32,910 bases of DNA, taken from the NCBI GenBank assembly GCA_947498765.1, contig CANMLG010000048.1, positions 1-32,910 of the forward strand. Direction: 5' to 3'. The translations under genes were made by a program, and so were the position numbers. Numbering within the stretch: position 1 is the stretch's first letter; each line of letters starts with the position of its first letter. Shown one piece after another: positions 26,701 to 32,910 of this stretch. This stretch comes from an uncultured Aquimarina sp. (lineage in GTDB: Bacteria; Bacteroidota; Bacteroidia; Flavobacteriales; Flavobacteriaceae). The notes beneath the pieces are model-generated. The model made no database searches. It worked only from the letters and a program-made list of their open reading frames with translations, and had not been told where the DNA came from.

Positions 26701-27131
26701 TTATTAATATCTACCGTAGTCACCCCTGTATTAAATCCTTTTTGAGGATTAATTGCTGCTATTGAGGTTACATCTTCAAATTTTAAATCTCCTAAATTCT
26801 TATATAATTTAGATTCGTTGGTATTAGACACAAAAAACAAATCTTGTAATCCGTCATTGTTAAAATCACCTGAAGCCACTCCAGCACCAATATAGGAATA
26901 CATGTATTGGTAATAGTTGAAGTCTAGGTCTTCTGTAAGTTTATTTTGAAAAGTGATGTTTGAATTTTGAGGAGTTATTATAGCTAGCAACTTTCCTTCA
27001 TTTGATTTCACCTCTTCATTTTCTCTTTTACTACCAACTTTTTTATCCCTTTTGCAAGATTCTAATGTACTCACAAACAATGCCATCACAAAAAAAATTG
27101 CAATATACCTTGCTTTTTTACCTAATATCAT
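23787..27131 (-). CDS. FG-GAP/VCBS-repeat lipoprotein with ASPIC/UnbV domain (CRTAC1-like)
   Basis: A 1114-aa lipoprotein. The signal peptide ends in a lipobox L-E-S-C with C26 as the lipidated residue. The rest is built from many FG-GAP/VCBS blades carrying calcium-binding-like motifs such as D-F-N-N-D-G, D-I-N-N-D-G, D-L-D-L-D-G and D-A-D-S-D-G-D-L-D, which should fold as beta-propellers. An ASPIC/UnbV domain lies at about 540-610 ('G-Q-G-V-K-A ... I-N-I-Q-W-L-D-G-K'). Proteins of this type are common next to SusC/SusD pairs in marine Bacteroidota and are thought to sit on the outer surface, but their ligand is not known. It follows susD after a terminator and 100 bases of spacer, so it is probably transcribed separately at least in part. 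Confidence 0.9.
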   Translation of the reverse strand: MILGKKARYIAIFFVMALFVSTLESCKRDKKVGSKRENEEVKSNEGKLLAIITPQNSNITFQNKLTEDLDFNYYQYMYSYIGAGVASGDFNNDGLQDLFFVSNTNESKLYKNLGDLKFEDVTSIAAINPQKGFNTGVTTVDINNDGLLDIYITRGGLDFTDAKFENLLYVNQGDFKFKEEAKRYGLNDANRGIQATFFDMDNDNDLDVFISNTPDIDGKTKNIIDLNEQQKNPASQKLLGNDKLYENIGNGKFKDISVKAGLHYDIGFGLNPQVGDLNGDGFLDIYVCNDFKVPDFAYINNGNGTFTDKRDEFFKHISHNSMGSDIVDINNDGNFDVLTLDMNPEDYLRSKTTMSMTSIPKFEQMVANNYHYQYMHNMLQINNGNDSFSEVSNLSGMANTDWSWAVLAADLDLDGFEDVYVTNGVFRDVIDQDTTREILKILRKNRRKPTKEDFLQFTKMLPQQKLKNYFFKNNGDLSFTDTTDEWSTIEPTFSNGAIYVDLDNDGDLEVVTNNINEPVTILKNNAVELNKGNFLKLNFVGPEKNRNGQGVKATVHTNTGKKYTRQLINTRGFLSSVSSSLHFGIPKGDSITEINIQWLDGKTQLLTDVSVNKIVSVEYKNSAIIKNNKEALKPVFKEQSFKYSHMDPYFNDYKLQLLLPYKYSQLGPAKAVGDVNGDGVEDVFLGGGFKQEATLLLGRKNGTFIKKSQKDFITDAKYEDISATFFDADSDGDLDLYVGSGSYEFSPRSRGLLDRYYENDGKGVFIKKNAAIPELNIVTTAVVTGDYDGDGDQDIFVGSGVVPAKYPNSGSSYLLKNEKGKFNIANREVGINNLGMLKDAVFKDIDKDGKLDLIVTGEWTGIQVLLNKNGKFVKAEQYKKLEETKGWWNKILVEDVDNDGDLDIIAGNLGLNTKFHANKEKPFHVYAKDFDANGVEDIVLAKDYKGKQVPVRGRTCTSQQMPHIAKKIPTFEEFANLGVDGILGKGIDSALHYEVNEFRSGIFYNEGEDFKFKPFSNEVQTSLVNSILYNDFDSDGKKDLLLAGNNHHFEVETTRSDAGIGSFLKGDGKGDFTWISNNKTGFFANKDVRHIVDLPKQKQVLVINNNDTHQLFLF

Positions 27132-27230
27132 AATAATAATTTGCTATAAAAGTAACCCCTAAACCTCAAAATAGAAAAATTTAATTCACAACTTTTAAGT
27201 CTAAAAAAAAACGAATTAATAAGAAAATAA

Positions 27231-27262
27231 AAAATGACAGTACTTAAAAGTACTGTCATTTT
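27231..27262 (-). terminator. Hairpin terminator after susD
   Basis: A perfect 14-bp stem (27231-27244 with 27249-27262) and a 4-base loop. The minus-strand side continues into T-rich sequence (TTATTTTCTT), giving a factor-independent terminator for the susC-susD unit. The plus-strand side is also T-rich, so the hairpin could work both ways. Confidence 0.85.
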
Positions 27263-27280
27263 TTTCTTGAGTAATTTTTT

Positions 27281-28882
27281 TTAGTTTATGTTCGGCAAAT
27301 TTGCTGAAATATTGGTAGGTATTGGATGAAAATAATTTTCAATACTCACCTCTAAACTTGAATCAGGATTGATAATTGCATTAGATTCTTTTAACAATTC
27401 TCCATTGAACTGAGAAACTTGAGGATCTCTATTTTCTAATGCTTCTCTCACTCTTTTCATTCGAACCAAATCATTCCATCTCAAATACTCTCCTGCAAAT
27501 TCCCATTTCCTTTCTGTAAAAGCAAGCTCTGCAAGATCTCCATCTGCTGAAGTTGCATCAGGAGTACCAGCTGGATAGGCACGTCTTCTTACTTCATTTA
27601 AAGACTCCCATGCTTCAGCAGTAGCATTACCTGATCGAGCTGATGCTTCAGCATGAATTAACAATACTTCAGCATATCTCATAAAAAAATCATTACGAGC
27701 TGATTTAAATTTCTTTTCAACATCTAAAGGTAATTCCTGAAAAATAGAACCGTCAGGTAATCTTTCCGCTTTAGGACCTGCAATCTTTCTAAACATTGGA
27801 TTCTGTTGCGTATCAGCAAATAACCTTTCCCAAGGAAGCTCAGTTCTATATGTAGCCTCTTTTCTTGGTCCTTCTGGAAAGTCTTCATAAAAACGAATCT
27901 CAGCATAAGTTTCATCCCAGCCTTGGATTCTTCCATTAGCTCCAACTGCACCGTACTTTTGATTTTCTAAAAAGTTATCCTGACCTCCTAAATCATCTTG
28001 AACTCCAAATACAACAGTAAAAACAGATTCTGTATTAAAACGATTTGCTAATAACCATAAGTCACTTAAATTAGGGAATAATTCAAACCCAAAATCAGTT
28101 TTATTATCAATTACTTCTTTTGATAAAGTTGCTGCTTCTGCATATTTTGATGTATCCTCAGTTGGATAACCCGCCCAATCCATATATAAACGTGAAAGAA
28201 GAGACATAGCAGACCCCTTATTAGGTCTAGGTGCTCCTGGTAATGTTAAATCTCCATCAGGCCCTGTATTAATATTTGGTAAATTTTCAATAGCGAATTT
28301 CAAATCCGCTTCTATAAATTCCAACACATCTACTCTTTCCGGTAAGGTTAACGTCTTAGGGTCTGGATTTAAATCGGTCACCAAAGGTACACTATTGTGC
28401 ATACGAAGTAGTTGATGATAAGCAATCGCTCTTAAAAAATGAGCCTCCCCTTGGACTCTTAATACCTGCTCATCATCGAACAAACCAATTAAGCCTTCAG
28501 ATCGAAGAATAACGCTATTTGCATTTCGAATAATATCATAACTATCTGTCCAATGTGTAGTTAAACGTGCATTATTCGGCAGAACATTCCTCTGATCAAA
28601 CTCTCGAAAATCTGCTTTGTTTAACTCTCTGTGTGTCGTTATATCATCACCTCCCCAACCTGTAACATAATAAGTTGTTTTTCTAGATGCATCATTTAAT
28701 GCTGCATAGGTACCATTAACTGCGGCTTCTAATTGGTCTGTAGATTCAAAACTACCAGCTACTGGAGTAAACTTTAGGTTATCAGGATCTAATTCAGCAC
28801 AACTTACTAAAGATAGTACCCCAATTACTGCTACAAATAACTCACGGTTATCTTTCGCTATTTTTTTTATAACATTTTTCAT
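27281..28882 (-). CDS. SusD/RagB-family surface glycan-binding lipoprotein
   Basis: A 533-aa protein of typical SusD size. The signal peptide ends in L-V-S-C, so C28 should be lipidated. The N-terminal half has the helical TPR-like pattern of the family ('A-V-N-G-T-Y-A-A-L-N', 'I-R-N-A-N', 'G-E-A-H-F-L-R-A', 'A-M-S-L-L-S-R-L-Y'). The C-terminal part has the conserved 'R-Y-A-E-V-L-L-I-H-A-E-A' and 'L-N-E-V-R-R-R-A' motifs and ends 'Y-F-H-P-I-P-T'. SusD proteins act as a lid over the SusC barrel and capture substrate for uptake. The start codon lies 11 bases after the susC stop, so the two are co-transcribed. The substrate cannot be read from the sequence. Confidence 0.95.
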   Translation of the reverse strand: MKNVIKKIAKDNRELFVAVIGVLSLVSCAELDPDNLKFTPVAGSFESTDQLEAAVNGTYAALNDASRKTTYYVTGWGGDDITTHRELNKADFREFDQRNVLPNNARLTTHWTDSYDIIRNANSVILRSEGLIGLFDDEQVLRVQGEAHFLRAIAYHQLLRMHNSVPLVTDLNPDPKTLTLPERVDVLEFIEADLKFAIENLPNINTGPDGDLTLPGAPRPNKGSAMSLLSRLYMDWAGYPTEDTSKYAEAATLSKEVIDNKTDFGFELFPNLSDLWLLANRFNTESVFTVVFGVQDDLGGQDNFLENQKYGAVGANGRIQGWDETYAEIRFYEDFPEGPRKEATYRTELPWERLFADTQQNPMFRKIAGPKAERLPDGSIFQELPLDVEKKFKSARNDFFMRYAEVLLIHAEASARSGNATAEAWESLNEVRRRAYPAGTPDATSADGDLAELAFTERKWEFAGEYLRWNDLVRMKRVREALENRDPQVSQFNGELLKESNAIINPDSSLEVSIENYFHPIPTNISANLPNIN

Positions 28883-28893
28883 TACTTCTTTTT

Positions 28894-31800
28894 TTAAAAA
28901 CTAACTTTTACTCCCATTGTATATGTTCTTGGATTTGGTACACCACCTAAGTCTATTCCCGATCTTCTATCATCTAAACCTGCAGAAGAACCTTCAGGAT
29001 CATAACCTGAATAATCTGTTATTAAAAATAGGTTTTGACCACTCACATAAACATTTAAACTACTAATCCCTTTCATTGGATTATCTAAAGTATACCCTAA
29101 TGACAGGTTAGCTAATCTAACAAAATCCCCATCTTCAACATACCTAGATGAGTCAAAACTATTAGACGTTGGCACATCTGTTAAACGTTCTGGTGTTGTC
29201 ACATTTAATGCTGTAGTTAATAAATTATCTTGAAATGGACCATCTAATCCATTTAAAATAGCTCTTGCTTGGTTATACACTTGGAAGCCTGCTGAACCTT
29301 GAATAAAAACATTTAAATCTATTTTTTTATATCTAAATGTATTATTAAACCCCCAAGTCCATTCGGGTGTACCATTACCAATGATGTCTGAAGCTGAACT
29401 TTCAAAAAGTTGATCTCCAAAATTAGCCACTATATTACCTTCTGCGTCTAGCAATGGTTCTTGTTCGTTATAAACACCCAAGTATCTCTGTCCAACAAAA
29501 GAACCTAATGCTTCACCTTCAACAACTCTGTTTATACCTTCTTCTGAACCTGTTAAAGATTCTTGTTCTCCAGGAATAAAATTTTGCTCGTCGGTTATCT
29601 TTGTCACCTCATTTTTTATGTGTGAAATAGTAGCAAACACATCCCAACTAAAATTATCCGTATCAAATACACCTGCTGAAAGACTTATATCAAATCCTTT
29701 ATTTTCAATTTCGGCCACATTTTGAAATCTAGTAACTCCCGTTAATACATTTGCTACAGAAAGTAACAAATCATTTGTTGTTTTTTCAAAATAATCAAAT
29801 GATAAATTAACCTTATTATTGAATAACCCCAAATCAATACCTCCATTAATAGTCTCCGTAGTTTCCCATGTCAAACCAGTATTGGCCACTCTATTTGGCT
29901 CTGATCCTGGCTGAAGATTTGTTATATCCCCCTCAAAACTAAATCCATTCCTATCTTCCTGAGTATCAAAAGATCTTATCGCATTAACATCAATACTTTG
30001 GTTACCAACTAATCCCCAACTTGTTCTTAATTTTAAGCTACTAAAAACATTACTATTTTCAATAAAACTCAAATTATTAAAGCTATATGAAAGTGCTGCT
30101 GCAGGAAAGTAGCCTACCCTTTCACCTTTTGCAAAAATAGACGATTCATCTCTTCTCAAAGATCCTGTAATATATAGACTATTATTAAAATTATAGTTTA
30201 TTCTACCTAGATATGATTCTATCGATCTTTCATTCCCTTCATTGGTTACAGACTCAAGTGCTCTACTTCCATTATCTGCTAAAAAAATAGTTTCTCCCTC
30301 GGCTGAGTCAATCAAATATTCATGTATTCTTTCTTCTGAACCTGTAAATTCATATACTCCTGTTACATCAAAATTATGATTCCCAAATGATTGATTCCAA
30401 TTTAAAATATTACTAACTTGATGTTCAGTAAAACGGCGTGATCTCAATTCCGCCCTTCTATTAGAATCATCTCTAATTTGCTCTCTGATTTCATTTAATG
30501 TTCTCCCACCTGCTAATAAAGTATATGAAAAATTATCATTAAAATCATATTTTACATTTAAATTACTATCAAACCTATCTACTTCTCTTTCATCATTAGT
30601 TCCTAATAATGCGACAATTGGATTAACTGCAATAGGTACCACTAAGCCTCTCTGAGAAGTTCTATTAAACTCACCCTCTTCATTACGTAAAGGTGTTGTT
30701 GGATCAAACGCCAAAGCTCTAGCCGAAATACCTCCCCTAACATCATCAAAATCATTAGGATTATTTGTTTCATTCTCCCTGCTTCCATATAAATTCAAAC
30801 CTACAGTTAATTTATCGTTCACTTTACTACTTAAATTTGAACGTAAAGATATTCTTTCGTATTCATTTGTAATCACGATTCCTTCTTGATCTGTAAGATT
30901 ACCAGAAACAAAATAATTAAATTTATCTGACCCTCCATTTACGGATAATTGTGAATTTCTTGTAAATGCTGTTCTAAACAATTCGTCTTCATAATCAATA
31001 GGGTTAGCATCTAAGAATGAAATATCCTCATCAGTAAACCCGCCTCTTCCTCGATCTCTTGCTACTCTTGCAAATTCACCTGAGGTTAATCTTCCTTCAT
31101 ATTTTTTTGCCAATTGGCTTACAGACACAAATTGCTCAAAATTAACTTGAGGTTTTCCTTTTCCTTTTTTGGTTGACACCAAAATTACCCCATTTGCTCC
31201 CCTTGAACCATAAATTGCTAACGCAGAAGCATCTTTTAACACCTCAATAGATTTAATATCTGAAGGATTTATTGTTCTTAAATCACCACCAATAAAACCA
31301 TCAACAACAACCAGTGGTCCATTTTCACTTCCAATAGAATTTACTCCTCTTACTCGAATTTTAACTCCGGCACCTGCGCTACCATTTGTTCTAGCTAAAC
31401 TTACACCAGCTGTTCTTCCTTGAAGAATCTCTTCCGTTCTTGTTATTGGTTGTTCTTTATATTGTTTCTCGGTTACTCTGGCTACTGCACCAGTCACATC
31501 ACTTTTTCTTTGAGAACCATACCCAATAACCACCACTTCATCCAGTGCATCAATATCTTGCTCGAGTGTTACATTTAACGAAGCTTGATCATCAACAACT
31601 ATTTCCTGTGTTTTAAAACCAACATAAGAAATTTCTAATACATCACCTGCATTGGCATCAATAGTAAAGTTACCATCAAAATCAGATTGTGTTCCCTTAC
31701 TTGTTCCTTTTATCACTACTGTTGCTCCTGGCAATGGAATTCCATCTGCATCCACAACAGTTCCTGTTATAGTTTGCACTACAACACTTACTCTATCGTT

Positions 31801-31944
31801 TTCGTAATTAGTATTAAAAAAAGTTTCAACACCATTTGCAGAAACCACATTAAATCCTGTTGCTAAAAACAGTAATGGCACTACTGAACCTAAGCTCCTC
31901 TTTCGCTTAAAATCCACCAGACCCTTTTTAGTTTTTGTTCTCAT
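28894..31944 (-). CDS. SusC/RagA-family TonB-dependent outer-membrane transporter
   Basis: A 1016-aa protein. An N-terminal signal peptide (core about residues 20-35) is followed by a carboxypeptidase-regulatory-like domain (about 57-130, 'I-T-G-T-V-V-D-A-D-G-I-P-L-P-G-A-T'), the TonB-box-like region 'L-D-E-V-V-V-I-G-Y-G', a plug domain (about 145-260, 'L-Q-G-R-T-A-G-V' and 'I-E-V-L-K-D-A-S-A-L-A-I-Y-G-S-R-G-A-N-G-V') and a beta-barrel ending in 'Y-T-M-G-V-K-V-S-F' with the terminal Phe expected of barrel proteins. There is no STN domain, so signalling to an anti-sigma factor is unlikely. With SusD it imports an oligosaccharide or similar ligand using TonB energy. No glycan-degrading enzyme or regulator lies in the window. 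Confidence 0.96.
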   Translation of the reverse strand: MRTKTKKGLVDFKRKRSLGSVVPLLFLATGFNVVSANGVETFFNTNYENDRVSVVVQTITGTVVDADGIPLPGATVVIKGTSKGTQSDFDGNFTIDANAGDVLEISYVGFKTQEIVVDDQASLNVTLEQDIDALDEVVVIGYGSQRKSDVTGAVARVTEKQYKEQPITRTEEILQGRTAGVSLARTNGSAGAGVKIRVRGVNSIGSENGPLVVVDGFIGGDLRTINPSDIKSIEVLKDASALAIYGSRGANGVILVSTKKGKGKPQVNFEQFVSVSQLAKKYEGRLTSGEFARVARDRGRGGFTDEDISFLDANPIDYEDELFRTAFTRNSQLSVNGGSDKFNYFVSGNLTDQEGIVITNEYERISLRSNLSSKVNDKLTVGLNLYGSRENETNNPNDFDDVRGGISARALAFDPTTPLRNEEGEFNRTSQRGLVVPIAVNPIVALLGTNDEREVDRFDSNLNVKYDFNDNFSYTLLAGGRTLNEIREQIRDDSNRRAELRSRRFTEHQVSNILNWNQSFGNHNFDVTGVYEFTGSEERIHEYLIDSAEGETIFLADNGSRALESVTNEGNERSIESYLGRINYNFNNSLYITGSLRRDESSIFAKGERVGYFPAAALSYSFNNLSFIENSNVFSSLKLRTSWGLVGNQSIDVNAIRSFDTQEDRNGFSFEGDITNLQPGSEPNRVANTGLTWETTETINGGIDLGLFNNKVNLSFDYFEKTTNDLLLSVANVLTGVTRFQNVAEIENKGFDISLSAGVFDTDNFSWDVFATISHIKNEVTKITDEQNFIPGEQESLTGSEEGINRVVEGEALGSFVGQRYLGVYNEQEPLLDAEGNIVANFGDQLFESSASDIIGNGTPEWTWGFNNTFRYKKIDLNVFIQGSAGFQVYNQARAILNGLDGPFQDNLLTTALNVTTPERLTDVPTSNSFDSSRYVEDGDFVRLANLSLGYTLDNPMKGISSLNVYVSGQNLFLITDYSGYDPEGSSAGLDDRRSGIDLGGVPNPRTYTMGVKVSF

Positions 31945-31998
31945 AAAAATAGTTTAGTTAATTTGTTTGTAAACGCAAGTATACATGCATCTCACAAT

Positions 31999-32006
31999 CA
32001 AAAATA
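31999..32006 (-). promoter_or_regulatory. Possible -7 element of the susC promoter
   Basis: The minus strand reads TATTTTTG here, an exact match to the Bacteroidota -7 consensus TAnnTTTG, about 55 bases upstream of the susC start codon. No good TTG at -33 is visible, which lowers confidence. Confidence 0.35.
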
Positions 32007-32009
32007 CAA

Positions 32010-32520
32010 TTATTTATTTAAAATCATAATCTTATTATAGTTTTGAATGTTAATATTTGATATTTTACTAAAAACCATATTTACAAACTATGAAAACATT
32101 ATAATTTTATTCTAAAAAACAAGTTTCTGAAGTATTTTTAAATAAACTCATAATCAACTGATAAACATATGATTGAGTTTATTTTTTTAAATACTTAACG
32201 CAAATTAAGTTAACTCACTTAAAATCAACTAATAAATTATTAAACCACAATAGCAATAATAAAAGAAAGAATTATCTTACTAAATTTTAGGTAAAAAATA
32301 TTATTCTCTTCTAAATAAAAATGAATCTTTTCTGAGGTAGATTTATGATCTACTATATCAAAGTACTCTAATATCCCTTCTGGTAAAAAATAACGGGGTA
32401 ATTCTATATTCAAGTGAGCTATTTTTAACTACAATATACATTTATCCACAAGTTTTTGACTTGAGCCTTTAAAGCATTTAATACAATTGCAAATTAACTC
32501 AGTTTAGTATTTAAAATTAG
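32010..32520. other. Non-coding region between the rRNA operon and susC
   Basis: Very AT-rich and without a gene I can support. It holds one long imperfect inverted repeat (32130-32150 with 32174-32196), described separately, and a small 6-bp hairpin (GTAGAT 32338-32343 with ATCTAC 32349-32354). Confidence 0.5.
32130..32196. repeat. Long AT-rich inverted repeat upstream of susC
   Basis: Left arm 32130-32150 and right arm 32174-32196 pair over AAGTATTT and AATAAACTCA blocks, with a bulge in the A/T run and a 23-base loop. On the plus strand the stem is followed by a T-run, as in a terminator, but no plus-strand gene precedes it. It may be a structural or regulatory element, or a remnant. Confidence 0.5.
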
Positions 32521-32524
32521 GGCA

Positions 32525-32560
32525 TAAAAAAACCTCTATTAGATAACTAATAGAGGTTTC
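32525..32560 (-). terminator. Terminator of the rRNA operon
   Basis: A perfect 12-bp stem (32530-32541 with 32548-32559) and a 6-base loop, followed on the minus strand by a run of seven T. It lies directly after 5S rRNA and is a textbook factor-independent terminator. Confidence 0.88.
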
Positions 32561-32563
32561 AAA

Positions 32564-32670
<107 letters not shown>

Positions 32671-32910
32671 AAATTGTTGTTGGTTGTTCGTTGTTGATTT
32701 TTAGTTATTTGCTAATTATATTTTACTATACTACTAACAACTATCAACTACACACTACCAACTGCGCTTTGCGCAAATAAGTTAACATATTGATAGATAA
32801 AATACGATTGATTTATTTTTTAAATTGACTTGTTTTTGTTTTATATAAAGTATCATTTTATAAGCAATTCTCACCTCCTATCTTTTAAGGGATAGGAGGC
32901 ACACATAAGC
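32671..32910 (-). other. 23S-5S spacer, probably starting at the 3' end of 23S rRNA
   Basis: No tRNA is visible. A 9-bp perfect hairpin (32874-32882 with 32891-32899, 8-base loop) lies next to the window edge. The minus strand begins GCTTATGTGTGCC, which fits my memory of how flavobacterial 23S rRNA ends, so about the last 10 bases may be the 23S 3' terminus and the hairpin a processing structure. The 23S part is inference. Confidence 0.45.

Noticed and set aside
32671..32870. A tRNA gene in the 23S-5S spacer
   Set aside because: No cloverleaf or conserved tRNA sequence is visible on either strand.

Overview
The window looks like a chromosomal segment from a member of the Bacteroidota, most likely a flavobacterium. 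The signs are AT-rich intergenic DNA with no Shine-Dalgarno sites, a SusC/SusD pair, an FG-GAP/ASPIC lipoprotein, a type IX secretion (T9SS) C-terminal sorting domain on a SprB-like adhesin, and a TAnnTTTG-type promoter motif. Almost everything is on the minus strand; only a small toxin-antitoxin pair at the left end is on the plus strand.

From right to left, in the direction of minus-strand transcription, the layout is as follows. (1) The end of an rRNA operon: a spacer that appears to begin at the 3' end of 23S, then 5S rRNA (about 32564-32670) and a strong terminator. (2) A susC-susD pair (31944-27281) with its own hairpin terminator. (3) A large surface lipoprotein with FG-GAP/VCBS repeats and an ASPIC/UnbV domain (27131-23787). 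(4) A copy of a dispersed palindromic repeat. (5) A tightly packed six-gene operon (23422-1605) whose gene junctions overlap or leave at most 8 bases. (6) An AT-rich mosaic of repeat copies and short direct repeats surrounding a RelE/ParE-type toxin-antitoxin module (517-1064).

The six-gene operon is the main discovery candidate. In order it encodes a 1671-aa exported protein of unknown family, a protein made of fibronectin type III domains, a 2393-aa SprB-repeat adhesin with a T9SS sorting domain, an 823-residue outer-membrane beta-barrel with a helical tail, a 1599-aa TANFOR/Fn3/zincin protein whose C terminus is a deaminase-fold toxin, and an 89-aa protein overlapping the toxin by ATGA. 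The last gene has the position and size of an immunity gene. I read the locus as a polymorphic toxin system in which the first four proteins display or export the toxin at the surface, the zincin may release the tip, and the small protein protects the producer. The toxin half is clearly AT-richer than the first half of its gene, which is what exchange of C-terminal tips would produce. The family assignments rest on motifs read by eye; the delivery role is inference.

The SprB-like adhesin carries a second notable pattern: its roughly 20 repeats form triplets of about 258 residues with a strictly repeated cysteine arrangement.
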